64,000 bases of DNA, from NCBI RefSeq assembly GCF_921293095.1, contig NC_060254.1, forward strand, positions 106,230,917 to 106,294,916, read 5' to 3'. A program made the position numbers and the translations under genes. Every line of letters begins with the position of its first letter. Within the stretch, counting starts at the first letter, position 1. The notes beneath the pieces are model-generated. The model did not search any database. It was not told the origin of the DNA and was given only the letters and a program-made list of their open reading frames with translations. Below are positions 12,265 to 24,697 of the stretch, piece after piece. The stretch comes from Ischnura elegans. Taxonomy: Eukaryota > Arthropoda > Insecta > Odonata > Coenagrionidae.

Positions 12265-12990
12265 TGGATACCATCGAGCATTAACTGTTCTTTGATTTTC
12301 AAGAGCATTTATTGCTACTTGCCCTGATTTGGCTTCGAACGATTCGACCATTTTCTTGGAAATGCTACGAGAGCGAACAACTTTTGTCGATTTGAGTTCA
12401 CTTTGGAAGACCCATACTGAAGATTGGCGTTTCGATTCAGGCTCGTAGCTATAGATCCATGGTTCACCACCACCTACAATGTTTTGAACGTCCTTTGATG
12501 CTACTTAATTAAATCTTTGTAGAGTATTTCGACATCATTTGACTCGAGCTGCTTTCTGTTGTTCTCTGAGGAGGTGCGGTATCCAGCGGCAAACCAATTT
12601 TTAACACCTATCTCTTCGTATAAGATTTTTTGAACTGTGGTCCCTTAGATGTCCAGTGACGTCTTAATCTCACGCTATGAAACACGACGATCTTCCATAG
12701 TCATGTTACGTACAGCATCCACGTTTTCTTGAATGACGGCGGTTTTTGGTCCTCCTTCACGCGGTTCGTCACTGAGACTAGAGCGTCCTCGCTGAAACTC
12801 TGCATACCAGCGATAAACTTGCTTTGTCTTTTATGGTGCTTCTTCGCCAAAAACAACAAAAAGTTCAGTAACGCATTCTTGCTGGTTAAGGCTTCGTCGA
12901 AAGTTAAAGGAAATTATGGTGCGTTCCTGTTCATGACTTTAATTCCATGTCTTGCAGCGATTTGCAAACTTTGACACGCTACCGTTCTTA
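12265..12990 (-). pseudogene. mariner transposase remnant
   Basis: On the minus strand the translation follows a mariner-type transposase through several frames. First comes an N-terminal helix-turn-helix part (KTKQVYRWYAEF, then LSDEPREGGPKTAV, near 12840-12740). A block with VQKILYEEIGV follows. Last is the segment around EPWIYSYEPESKRQSSVWVF, then TVNARWY (about 12480-12280). The family's first catalytic Asp, usually in GDETW, is replaced: the copy reads GGGEPW. There are in-frame stops after EEAP and VS, plus frameshifts. The C-terminal catalytic Asp block is not recognisable. This is a dead copy, and its inverted repeats were not located. Confidence 0.8.
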
Positions 12991-13124
12991 ATGCAGGCCG
13001 ATCCTAATGTAAATTTGCATGGGCATTAACCAACTCAAAAAGTTGTTTATAAACATCATTTATAGTTGCTAATCGATAAGGAACGTTCTATTCCCGACAC
13101 TTAAAAGACTGCCATTGTATTCCT

Positions 13125-13260
13125 TGTCCACGTTTTTCTGGCCTCCCAGGCTTTACGACAAATCTCTTTCCTAATTTTCCTTTTGAATTCCTCAGTTTTC
13201 GTAAATTTGTGCTTAGTAGTGTCTTTCATGAGATCAAAGACTCTCTACGTGATCCATTTT
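13125..13260 (-). mobile_element. RTE-type linker fragment
   Basis: One minus frame reads KRKIRKEICRKAWEARKTW, which parallels the endonuclease-RT linker of the RTE element at 49800-49920 (KRIRNEICRPARKAREAW). The piece is short and isolated. It is probably from a relative of that family. Confidence 0.55.
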
Positions 13261-13639
13261 ACTTTTCTCATACACGATTTTCCTTCTCCCAATAAATGCT
13301 TTATCTGCTTCTTATAGCCAAAGTTGCTCAAGATTCTATAATTCTCTCACTCTGATTTCTCGGTCACATTCGATGCTATTTTATTCTTTTCTGCTTCCAG
13401 AAATTCCACTAGATATCGTGTTCTCTTCAATATTTCCTCTTACCAAATCCTTTTCGCCGCTTTCATCAGTTTTTATTTGAGTTGAAACTTCGTCGCTATT
13501 ACGTTTTATCATGTGTCGTCGCTTATACTTTTGTCGTCTTTTCTTTTCATTTTTTTGGTAGAATAAATTCAATATATGTAATCATATCATGTCTACTGGC
13601 ATTTCTCTTAAGTGAGTTTTCTTCAGCTGTGGTATGTTA

Positions 13640-13700
13640 ATGTTTCGTACAAATACGTCCAGGTGGTACCGTACAAGGCAAGGGGGGTGTTTGGCAGAAG
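13640..13700 (-). repeat. Possible LINE tail scrap
   Basis: GGCAAGGGGGGTGTTTGGCAGAAGG resembles the CR1/L2 tail at 7010-7030. The match is too short to place in a subfamily. Confidence 0.25.
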
Positions 13701-14024
13701 GTTAGATATTATTTGAGAAAGATCAGCTGGCTTGTTTCCCCACCCAACACTAGTGCGACCCTCGAAGTATCGTGGAGGCAGTTTGTATGGTAATAAAACA
13801 GCCGATTCCCAAGTTATAAGCAACAAATAACATTGTAACAATTTTATTTGTGGAAGAGAAGATAATTCGCGGTACTTACGCACCTAATATTTTTATGATC
13901 CAATTTAGCACTCTTTATTATAACGGAAGGCATCTATCCGCAGGTAATTATAATTTAATATACCATACAAATCAGTAATTATAACGATACTATCAGCTTA
14001 TTTTTCACTCACTTATTTCTTCTG

Positions 14025-14340
14025 TTTCACATCTTTCTTTACCTGTTCCATGAATTTCATTCGAGGTCTTCCTTTCCCGGTCTTGCCATCTACCGGATCC
14101 TCGACGATTGTGACCATTAGGCCATCATTTCTCAAAGCATGGCTATTTTTTCGCTTTCTCATCACGGTTTATGTGACCCTTCTCTCCAACTCCGTTTAGG
14201 ACATCAGTATCTCTCACTCCATTTGATCCTCATTATTCTTTTCTATGCACCACATTTCGAAAGCCTCTACCCTTGACTCTCTGCTACTATCATTTTGCAT
14301 TGCCCCCTTCAGTGGAAAATCAGTGCGTAGAGAATTCCCC
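14025..14340 (-). mobile_element. RTE-type LINE C-terminal fragment
   Basis: The DNA aligns collinearly with 47410-47700, the last coding part of the RTE element. It has the GGNCGTCCTT-like block, CGACGATTGT then CATnAGnCCATC, and the CACCACATTTCnAAnGC then ACnCTTGACT blocks. It has diverged more than the 47-kb copy and keeps no frame. Confidence 0.6.
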
Positions 14341-14344
14341 TTGT

Positions 14345-16380
14345 TCAAAACAAAAACATTTTTTTTAATCCTGCGATAGTAGGTTAGAACGTAGGTACCA
14401 AATGGGAGATGGTGTCATGTAAAGCAGTCGATTAACTATTAAGTTTCTTTGCAATTGATACTGGAAAGTTTCTTTCCGGATTAAGTCGCTACGTGAGTAG
14501 GAACTTCGTCGTTGAGTTTAACAAATGTAAGTTGTTGGCTACTTCTTGACATTCGGCGATCCCGGAGAACTGAAGCAATACCTTCCTACTTTTCAGTGTT
14601 GCCTGTTCAATCATTCAGATTCTACTTATTCCCGTGAAGCATCGGGAATGCAAATTCACATCTTTCAACTGGTGATGTTTTCCTCACTCTGACGTTTCGG
14701 CATTTTAGAATTTTTAGAATTTTATTTTTCCATGCATTGTAGTTCTTCACGGCTTTGCACGATAAATTTTCCATTCCATGTTGGTTTGTGCATCAGGTTG
14801 TGCAATTTCTTTTCTCCTTGAAAACGGACATTGGAACCCATTTGATTTCTTCATTCCGAATGCGATGGCCTGCATTCGTCCTGGTCATGAGTGCTGGGAT
14901 AACCCCTCTGATTCGCTCGGAATATAGACGCGACACCTACGGACCTTCGAAAAATCATAGGAATGAATTTGTTAGAGAAGAATGACATCCGTCAGTCTTG
15001 ATAATGTCCTTACAGAAACCTACGCCCGTTATTTTTACCTTTATGTTGAGTTAGTCATATATGGTCATAGATAATTTTGTTATTTCACGTCAGAGTTATT
15101 CCTGAATGCGTCTGTTTAAAAAATGGATATTTACACAAGTCTCACGAAGAGGTCTGCGAATTGAATATTCTGTTTTGAAGGTGTGAAACCGAAGCACAGA
15201 ATCGAAAATAGCTGGCCTAAACCTCAAAAACAATTTTTCTAAGCTACGAAAAAAAGAAAGAAACCTCACATACATGTTTGCAAATAAATTCTGCATAACT
15301 TTGCGGATTTTTTTATTACTGTGCTTTCACGTTAGCAATATATGCGAAGTCAAAGTTGAAGAAATTAAGCGAAAAACGACCACACTCGATTTTGTCAGAA
15401 AATTGCCAGTTTTATCCTCGTGAAGTGGTTTTATGAATAGTTTTAGCGACAAAACTGATATACTATCTTAATGAAGACTTTATTTTCTTCCATTTGAAGA
15501 TTTTTTTAAGATTTTGTTTCATCAATAATCATAGATATAAAACAAATTGGTGGAGCCTGTTTTCAGCCTATTTTTTCATAAACGTAGAGAAAAATTAGAT
15601 ACTGCCGCCGAATTCCGCCAAGTGACTGATATCACGTCGTTCTATGAAGCTTTTGCATTGTGGATCTAAAGTAAAACCTTGCACCAACATGCAACCCAGA
15701 ATTTTAAATCGTTTTTTCGAGCGTGCGGTCGACTCCGGTTCTAGCCCGCGGCGGCGGAGAGTACGGCGACGCGGCAAGCGTGTGAATGCAATATGGTCTC
15801 ATTCACTTTTATATGTGTATAATAGATATAATAGTGATAGAAAATAATCACCAGAAAGTAAAATTAATAAATATTACTACGAATGACTCCTATTATGCAA
15901 TCGCTGGGCACTGCAAGAGGTGCACTGAAAGGCCTCTTTCTTTGAGTGCATTCCATATACTACTACGGAGAATGGACTTAAATCGTGTGCTTAAAGTAGG
16001 GACACGTACGCTTTTATTAACAAACAAACTATTTCTAGGCAAGAGCTGTCGATTATCCATGGCCTCCACAGTGATAAAGTTACATGACTGAAACAACAAT
16101 TTAACAAATGATATTAACATACAACACAAGATGCAGAGCTGGAAGCATCAGTGAAAAAATTAGCTTTCCAAGCACTTGCGCTATCGCTAGAACTTTGAGG
16201 ATACCTAATTTAATACTTAGCGCAGTAGGTATCATTCAAGCGTTGAAAATCGTTCTTTTTGTGCTGCATAAATGTGCATGAAATAGGTACTATGGGAGAA
16301 AAAAGTATCCCAGCAAAGTTTGTGCCGCCACTATCGCTCCGCGGGATAGTGGGTTTCCTTTCCAGTGGGTTGTTAATCTT
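14345..16380. other. No gene seen, with one GC-rich patch
   Basis: Mostly AT-rich. A patch at about 15715-15785 (CCCGCGGCGGCGGAGAG and neighbours) is GC-rich with short frames on both strands and no recognisable protein. Confidence 0.35.
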
Positions 16381-16386
16381 TGGTCA

Positions 16387-16620
16387 GTGATGGAAATTCA
16401 AACAAGACAAACCATTTCCTATCTTCGTCATCCAAATACGCGGCCGACTACTGAGCCTCCCGCAGCCAAAAGTATGACTCGCGATGAACTCCGTAGAATT
16501 GAGGCGCATTCGACGGCATCATGTGCGCACATTGGGAACGCTCCTCTGAATTTTCCTTCGCCTATCTCAACGAAACGGCAAAAATCACTTCGGGCCATAG
16601 CAATCTTTCTCTTGAGGTAA
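16387..16620 (+). other. Unrecognised 77-codon ORF
   Basis: An open frame with fairly balanced composition inside AT-rich DNA. It is polar in its first two thirds (TTEPPAAKSMTRDELRRIEA). It ends near a donor-like TTGAG|GTAAAG, so it could be an exon or the remnant of one. No homologue is recognised and no acceptor partner was found. Confidence 0.2.
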
Positions 16621-16624
16621 AGTA

Positions 16625-19600
16625 AACAGTCAATGTGAAGATTCTATGGGCCAAATATTTGAATGCAGTTGATTTTGAAGAAGTTTTAGCTTTTCCGGAA
16701 GGACTAACGAGCACATTGCCAGAACGCGTTTTTCTTTCGATCGAGAAGGATACGTTCCTATCTTGGTTTAAGATACCTGAGAGGTGACGGATTAGGAACT
16801 AGGTGTACAACTGGAGATGTTGATGCTGACATACTTATAATGTATCGAAGTGCTGCTGAGATTTCGAATTTATATAAAGGAGAGATATTCTCCCAAGTGA
16901 AGTGTGAATTCATTGAAGTACATTTTTCGTCCATCATTTTATTGTCCAAATTAATTAGAGGTTTTATTTGACCCTTAAATACTGTCTAAAGTAATTTGAA
17001 ACCAAAATGTCAGGCATTGTTTTAATTTTGCAAAATTGATTTAAAATAAATCGAAAAGAAAGTGAGGCCTCAAATTGCAGAAAATAAAACCTCTTTTGCC
17101 ACTGGAAAGGAAAAAAATAAAATGATAATTTTATTTTACGATTAATGGAATTACCTCAAAAAATTGTGTCATCAAATGCATTTGTTGAAATCATGTGCAT
17201 ATCATTGAGGTAACGTTCAATCGTAATTGACGCACTAAAACCTTTTAAAGTGATAATTGTTAGGTATCACTGGTCAATATAAATTTTGTTCTGGAGAGGT
17301 TGAGAGATCTTAGACGTATTTTTCGCGCTGATTCCGAATCTGTGCTTATATTCTTTCTATCGCATCTTGTTTCTTTAGGACAGCTTAATGTATGTTTTTG
17401 CTTTTGCGAAAGCAGTAATTTAATTCACTTATATATCGTGATAGGATGGGTAAGTGAAAATAAAACTTTCCAGCCAAAACAAATTGTCCTACGATGTCAT
17501 GCCTTCCAATTCTGTCTAAATATGTTTAAAATTGTACTACCCTATCGTTTTGTTCAAAGCAATGCACCCGCCACTTCACATCAGCATGTGGCCAGCTGTC
17601 GGCGAGTGAAGACATTTGTTTTCTCTGAAGATAATTGGAGAATTTTGTTGCTCGCAGGAAAATACAGCTTATTAAAATGTAATCGCTGAGAAGCGGCTTA
17701 GCTTTTATCAGTCCTAGATGGTGCGTGAACCATCATGATGACTTCTGTTATGTATACGGTGAGATTACTTTTAAGACTCAAAGGCGGAAATTTTCTCTCT
17801 TTGTCAGACAGTGTTATAAGCTTATTTTTGACGTCCTGTTGGGTGGCCAAAATAAAGGATTGGCTCCCCATGTGTTATGTGTCACCAGTGTGGGGCTTCT
17901 TACTGGTTGGACTGAGTGAAAACGTCATAAAGAATTTGCCGTCCCCATGATTTGGGAGATCATTTTTCAGACTGTCAATTTTGTTAATAAGATGAAAGGA
18001 ATTACACCGAAGTCAAAACACACTGTAGAATGTTAAGACAACTCTGAATCAGTGATACTACCGTTCCTTCACGCCGAACATTTACAAACACACTAACCCA
18101 CGATGAAATGTGTGGCAATGTAAAGCTTACCATCCGAATGACGATTAAATGAAGTCCGTCCATCGCCCATTCCTACTAAAGACAGTTTAATTCACTCTGG
18201 AAATGAAGCCTTGCGCTGTGCATGCCATATTCTTCCTAGTGATAGCATTGCCATTCCTGTGACATGGTTTTCCTAGTAAAGGTTGCGCTCTCCGCTTGAC
18301 AGAAGAGCAACTTCTCAGGTGCGAGGCGTGAAACTATCCAATGGGTAGGACACAGTTTGAGTTCCGTTCAGGGGAGATGGAAGAAGAACATAAAGCCTAG
18401 CAGTATGGTTATAAGCAATAATTACGACTAATCTAAATATGATAGGAATTGTTTATGCCAATCTGTAGCCTTAATCAATAATATTACAAACTGATCAACA
18501 ATCGTTGCTCTCAACAATCAATTCAAATGTCCTCCTGGAATACATAGATGCAAATGGCGCAAAGCAGTTATTCGTGTTTTTCACAGTGTTTCAACAATTT
18601 TAAAAATCTGAAAAAGATTAGGAATATACTTTAATGTAGGGGTAAAAACATATTTTTTTTCAACGTGTCTATTGTGTCCTAAATTTTTTAAATTAATTTT
18701 GAATATTTCAAACTTATGTTAAAGTTAAGTTTTCGGTCTAAAATTTTTGAAAAAAATCAGGGTGGTAGAACATAATTGTATTTACATTTTAAAATCAAGA
18801 TAACGATTTTACAAAAATAAAAACTGGAGATATAGTAAAAAAACTAAAAATCATGTTTCAATTTTTTTTGGGCTTATTATCCATTGTTAAGGCCTGAAAC
18901 TTTAGGGAAACACATAATTTTTAATGCAAATTAAGTGTATATTCTTTATTTGTCAAAACGTCGGGGGGCACTTTTCACCATCTTAACCGGCTAGACCCTT
19001 AGTTCAACTTTGACCTCAAATATTTTATAACGTGAACTCAAAGGAAAGAAATAATCTGGAAAGTTATGCACAGTGTATTTGAAAATATTCATGCAATTTT
19101 TCAACTTTCTAGCTCAAAAAAATCGTTTTTGATGTTTTGATCAGCTTTTTTCGATTCTAGCCCACTGTGCGACGTTGACTACTATTGTGAAGTAAACCTT
19201 TTAATTCATAATTGCGGTATCTTTTGGTTGTAAAGCCTTAGGTGTTGATTATGTAATTGAAAAATATAAATTAATTAATGAAATATTTTATAATTTAAGA
19301 CTTCCTGGACAATAGCGCATTTCCGCGAAAAACCTCGTTTAAACTTGAAGTTGGCATTGCTTTTTCTCCTATTAATTGATCGAAATTTTGGAACATGTTA
19401 TTCCCATTCCCACAATCATTTTCAGTAAAACACATTCTTCAAAGGCCATCGTAGAAATTATCACAATAAGCATGAATTAATAAAGAAGCTTATAAAACAG
19501 AGAAATCAAGTCATTCGCGTACAGAAAGATAATTACATGAATAGATTAAGTGAATGAGGCTCAACAATAATGATACGATTAATTTACCTCATAATTAATT

Positions 19601-20470
19601 TTTCGCGTATCATAATTTGAATATCATTTTTTTTTACTATGGAGCTATCACGGTTATCGTTTACCTCGGCGTGCTCAATACAAAAGCCATTATAAAAGTG
19701 GAGAATAGAATGACATCTACAATTCTAGTTATTCTTAAGTTTCCTCTCATTGTAATTTGATGGACCCTTCACTTTTCCCTCGACCTGTAGGCGTAACAGA
19801 GGAATTTTTCTGACGCTAACGCAAAATAATGATTTGTTGGTTTAATACTCCACACTCCTCATTTCTGATTTTTTAAATTAATTTTCGATGTGATATTGAC
19901 TATATATGTTTTTCGCAATGAGTAAGAAGAGTAATTTTCTATGTGTTAATGTGTATGTTGAAGGAAATAATTACCAAGCCTACGAAAAAGACAGCGGAAA
20001 ACTTTCTATAATACAGATATCAAAGCAACTTTGATTATAAACCGAACCCTTGGGGTATGGTAATGAAACTACGATCACTTAAAGATAATTATTTTTTGGC
20101 TTGATTATTGGGAATTTTTCCGGTAGAATAAAAGATCGATGCTTGGGAATATTAAAAGAACATTACATTTTATGTTATTAACTTTGCACTATACCGGAGG
20201 GAACCTCATCTTTTGATTAATTATTGACCTAATTTCAATCAATGTGTAAATACCTTATTTGTATGACGTATCGTGGGCATTTTCTATAAATTTCAGGATA
20301 AATATAATTTATCTGTAATTCCGTAATAATCCGCAAATTTTGTTTCTGATGTAGTTATATTATTTTTAAATCTTTTGAAAAATAGACTATAAGAGTTTGA
20401 ATGTAATGTAGACATTTTGTGGCGGATAATTTGGGATTTACGAACTAACATGAATTCTCTTCTCTCCTCT
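16625..20470. other. Long AT-rich stretch, no gene seen
   Basis: Intergenic or intronic DNA. A block at about 19134-19180 (CAGCTTTTTTCGATT, then CACTGTGCGACG) recurs at 37448-37481. Frames at 17300-17950 show no known motif. Confidence 0.4.
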
Positions 20471-20476
20471 TTACAG

Positions 20477-20584
20477 AATGGAGGCGTTCGAAAAGTGTCT
20501 ACGGAGCAAGGAAAAGTAAAACCACCAATTGAAGAAATTCAAGTCATCGGCTGCATAGATGGAGAAGGAAGGGATAAGGCATAA
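20477..20584 (+). other. Putative terminal coding exon
   Basis: A polypyrimidine tract and acceptor (CTCTCCTCTTTACAG|) lead into 35 sense codons and TAA. The predicted tail is charged (EQGKVKPPIEEIQVIGCIDG) and has no chance-like AT-rich composition. An ATTAAA at 20748 could serve as polyadenylation signal, giving a 3' UTR of about 180 bases. The frame is inferred from length, because no upstream exon is identified in this window. If real, the preceding exon may lie far upstream or before the window. A chance acceptor is the alternative. Confidence 0.3.
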
Positions 20585-20589
20585 ATGAG

Positions 20590-22370
20590 GGGGCGGGGGT
20601 TTGAATGTTAGGCTGTTCATCGATTTTTTGGTGGTTGTGGATTTTTTTCATGATTTAGTTGTCTGTGTGCTCTATTATAATAATTATGTTTATATTACCT
20701 TCCTGTATCCTTATTTCTGTAAGTATATGCAGAATAAGCTTTAAATATTAAAGATTTGAAGTACGGCGCTTTTTCTATTTATTTTTTGCTGATGATTTTT
20801 CTTCAATGCTGTTATAATTTAACCAGTGTGAGAGTTTCTCGAGAGTACTGATCCATGTGAGACATTAAGGTATCATTGTGCCATTTTTAAATTGTTTTTC
20901 CATGATTGTATTGGCTGTAACTATTTTTTATGCATTCATGTTGATGGCTTCGGTGGAAAATATCGACATTGTACGATTATTTGAATAGTATTTATTGGTA
21001 AGAAATACATATATTTGTACTGCTGTTGCTATTGAATCCAAACAATTGCACAGCAGATAGGTAAATATTTTTGACCCCATAATCTGGGTGCATACGAAAA
21101 ATGTTATCAAAATTTTTTTTTCGAAAATTTAAGTCTATAGTACTGTCCACATACCTGTATTTTCAGCTTCATTAGTGTGACGTCCTACATGGGTCTAATT
21201 TCCACGAGGTTTCTTCCTCACTTTCTGGACAACTATCATAACTATCCGAAGCATTTTAGGTTGCCAAAGTTATGGACGAGGTCCACAGATCCCTCTTGTC
21301 ACCCAGTCGACCTCCAACGGCTTGAATGAGGTCAATGGTCACTGAAGTATTAGGTGAAGTATACGGACAACCAAGGCGTCACACTCTTCGTTTGGAAGGA
21401 TGAAAAAGTCAATATAAATATCCTTAGATCATCTTAAACAGTTATTTGGCTATCACCTGTCGAGCAAGGCTATCGATCATTATGTTGCTGAGGATGGTTG
21501 ACGTTATTTTTTTAAGTATTCTGCCGATTCAGGTAGGTTTACAAGAAGTGTTTAAGAGGTAGTGTCCCTTCCCTTCACAGTGTTCCCTTTTATAAATACG
21601 GCCTACTTTCTTTCACTCACATTGCTCTCGAGTTGTTTTCCGATAAGGCAATAGTCAAGGGGACATAACAATAACGGGTAAGAGGCCGCTATCCGGAAGC
21701 GAGGAGAATATAAAATTGTAGTAATCAGTAGTTTCTTTCATTGTTTCAAAATGTTGTTATTTAACTCGAAGTTTGGTTTAAGTGGTGAGGACAGAGATTA
21801 GCCGCATACATGCGATTTTCAAATGAGAGGGTGAGAAGCCGAAGGAGGGTACAAGTTATTTTTTCTGGCCGAGAACGAAAAGGAGGGAATGAAAACGAAC
21901 GAGACGGTATTTAATAGTGCATTTTATTTTCCAATCGGTGTTAGCGCGATACAGAGGCTCACTCTTATCCGTTGGTCACTAAGATTTTGTATATTTCTGC
22001 ACCCAATGTCTGGACCTAACTCTTTCAAAAATCAATGCACCCATTGCCTTCACACTTCATATATTCATATGGTAGAAGAGCCAATTCTTCTCCCAGGAAA
22101 ACTCCATCACCTCGTAGATTCAAAACGGGGGTTAGTCAGTATTCTAGAAGGTATAATTTACTTTAGAATAGGCCGATAAACGAGTGAATTTCGCTCTTTC
22201 AGGGTTGGCGTGGCAATTATTTTCAATTGGTCACGTTGCACTTGTCGGATATTTTTAGGCCTTGCAAAGCCATCGACTGAGAGCCAATCTGAATGTGAAG
22301 TGGAAGAGGGGACTTATTAGTCTCCACCGAACCAGAATAAAGACATTATTATTACTATTATTATTAATTC
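20590..22370. other. No gene seen
   Basis: AT-rich. It ends with an (ATT)n-like tract at about 22342-22366 that may be the tail of an old retroelement. No coding motif is recognised. Confidence 0.35.
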
Positions 22371-22371
22371 G

Positions 22372-22500
22372 TGTTAGAATGAAATGAATAAAGGTGATTA
22401 CACATACTGTACTCCACAGGTAGTTCCTAACTACCTATGGAGAAGAGTATGCTGCAATTATTTTGTTGGATGCTATCGTACTTAACTAGGTTTATCGAGA
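22372..22500 (+). repeat. Direct repeat flanking a LINE, left copy
   Basis: It matches 23942-24052 in the same orientation: GAAATGAAT, then GGTGATT, then TTCCTAACTnCCTATGGAG, then AGAGTATGCTG, then ACTATCGTACTTAAC. Both copies follow an (ATT)-rich tract. The LINE fragment 22640-23935 lies between them. Confidence 0.55.
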
Positions 22501-22639
22501 GGACATCGATGCCTAGACCAACTCTCTATCTATTTAATGACCAAGTTTAGATTCCTTTACCAGTATTGCGTTTTCTATTGTTATTAATAGATACAAAAGG
22601 AAAAGAAATAATAATAGTAATATCGATTTAAGGGCTTTA

Positions 22640-23935
22640 GGAAAGTATGAGATTCCGCGATGTTATACGCATAAGGGTTGTAGGCAATTGAAAGTTGTTG
22701 TACCAAAACTGTTTAATAACTTGAAGAGTGAATTTAAAGAGTTAAAATCGTTGAGTGAAGTAAAAAGAAAAATTAAGTTCTTCATACTTTTCTATTTTGT
22801 TGGTGTAGGCTGTCGTGATGTTATGCGAATTAGGTTCGGCAATGTCTATCAAGTACGTTTCATTGTGAATTTTATCTTGCACTAGTAGATCAGGTCTATT
22901 GCTATGGACTGTTTTATCGGTGATAATTGATCGGTCATCATAAATCTTGCAGTGATCGTTTTCAATGATGGTTTTAGGTTTGTATTTATAATAAGGAACT
23001 GCATTTTCTATGAGTTTATAATTCAGAGCTAATTTCTAGTGGATGATGTTGCATATTTGATTTAGACGGTGCAGATAGCTTTTTGGGATATGTTAGTGCA
23101 TCCACTTGTGATGTGCTGTATCGTCTCGGAGGCATTACCACATTTTCTGCATCTGTCATCATATAAATTTGGGTTTTGATTATATATTTTTCATATTTTT
23201 TTGTTTTCACCACCTGGTCTTGCATTGCGATCATAAATCCTTCTGCTTCCGGGAAGAGTTGTCCATGCCTGAGCCATGTGTGCGATGCATTTTTATCGAT
23301 TTCAGGGGCCTCCAGGCTTTCCATATTGACATTTTACTGGTTATAGTTACAGTAGTTTCACTAATTCGCGTACTTTCGTCAGATAGGTTAATCGGTGTGT
23401 ATTTATTGTCTGCGTCGAAGATAGTTTTCAGGAGATCCGAGGTAGATTTCTTGCTGAAAAAATACTTCCGCAGTTGATAAAGTTATAAGTTATGCTGATT
23501 CTTGATGTCTAAGAGACCTCTTCCACCGAATTTTCTGGGCAACTTTTTCTATTAGAGTTTTTATGCGGCATGTTTTTCTCTGTCATTAGAGACCAAATAT
23601 TTCTTTGTAGGTCGTCTAGATCCGTTTGTGACCATTTGATTATACCAAAGGAGTATGTCAGGAGAGGGATGGAAAAGGTATTAATTGAATTAGTGAGGTT
23701 TTTGGTGTTTAATACAGTGCGGACAAGTTTCTTGATTCTAATTTGGAATTCAGTTACAAGTTTTTGCTTAATCGTAGAGTGGTCTAGTCTTGCCTGTTGG
23801 AATCCTAGGTATTTATAGGTATCTCCCTCATCCATGGCCTCTATTATTTGCCCATCTTGTAGAGGAATATCATTCATTTGTACTTTACCTCGGACTATTG
23901 TGATAGTTTTAAATTTATCTATCCCAAAATATTAT
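22640..23935 (-). mobile_element. Non-LTR retrotransposon fragment, C-terminal half
   Basis: Three collinear blocks on the minus strand belong to one LINE-type polyprotein. At 23877-23509 the post-RT region has DTYKYLGFQQA and INTFSIPLLTYSFGIIKWS. At 23324-23016 there is WLRHGQLFPEAEGF followed by AMQDQVVKTKKYEKYIIK. At about 22930-22690 there are DDRSIITDKTVHSNRPDLL and TYLIDIAEPNSHN followed by TNKIEKYEEL. The frames are broken by stops and shifts, and the catalytic RT core upstream is absent. I recognise the pattern as a widespread invertebrate LINE family but cannot assign the clade without alignment. Confidence 0.75.
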
Positions 23936-23941
23936 TTACTG

Positions 23942-24052
23942 TTATTATTAATTTATCGTGCTGAAAAGAAATGAATCACGGTGATTCTATTCCTAACTGC
24001 CTATGGAGTAGAGTATGCTGGAATTCTTTTGACGGATACTATCGTACTTAAC
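23942..24052 (+). repeat. Direct repeat flanking a LINE, right copy
   Basis: Partner of 22372-22500. The interval between the copies is almost exactly the LINE fragment. Confidence 0.55.
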
Positions 24053-24433
24053 GATTTAACTCGCTTTCGTTCCCTATGGGGGCTCTCTTTCCCCCTGACC
24101 TGCAGCCTGCTCTTGTCAATCTGCCAGTTCTTAATATTTTTATGTGCCGTATGTTCCATAGGAGTCATTTTTCGTTGATATCTAACCTTAGTTTGATTAA
24201 AGATAAGTAGAAAATTTAGTGTTTCTAAAAATTTTCGTAGAGCTTTCGACGATTTTAGAGGTGGTCGATTCCATGACTTTTTTGTATTCCGTCTCGTTCA
24301 CCCCAAAAATGTGTATGAGTGAGACAGTCAGTGGTCGAAAGTTGATTTTATAGCGTATAGATACGTTTTTAACTTCCGCTGTCGACAAAATTACGTCCAC
24401 TATTCCCAGTTGCTTGTTTATTGCCGCGCTCAC

Positions 24434-24697
24434 CAGTGGCGTAGCTAGGAATATTGCTTCGGGGGGGCCTGAGGGGGCGACCACCCCCCCCCCCCAGGCA
24501 ACGGTTTGTCCGGGAAAAGTTTCGAAAAAATATATGACTGGAAATACATTTTACATCATTTTGGCGCTTCAAATTTCACTTTTAGCCGGTGCAGTTATTA
24601 TATGCCAAAACTAGACTATTATATTGGATATTTTTTTTATTTCTCTGAGACTTTGGGGGGGATCTATCCCCCCAATCCCCCAATAGTTACGCCACTG
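24434..24697. mobile_element. hAT-like MITE with 8-bp target duplication
   Basis: A 264-bp non-coding element. Its ends are CAGTGGCGTAGCTAGGAAT and, at the far side, the inverted form ATAGTTACGCCACTG. The flanks GCGCTCAC (24426-24433) and GCGCTCAT (24698-24705) match at 7 of 8 bases, as expected for hAT-type insertion. C- and G-rich runs lie just inside both ends. It interrupts a LINE coding remnant. Confidence 0.88.

Noticed and set aside
15893-16129. Host gene in overlapping frames at 15.6-16.1 kb
   Set aside because: Overlapping short ORFs on both strands with no family, splice support or conserved motif.
16355-17115. Inverted repeat CCTTTCCAGTGG as transposon ends
   Set aside because: Only about 12-14 bases match and no target duplication is present.
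22688-22885. Plus-strand ORF as a LINE C-terminus
   Set aside because: The K/L/F-rich frame looked LINE-like, but the minus strand of the same DNA continues a better-supported LINE block.
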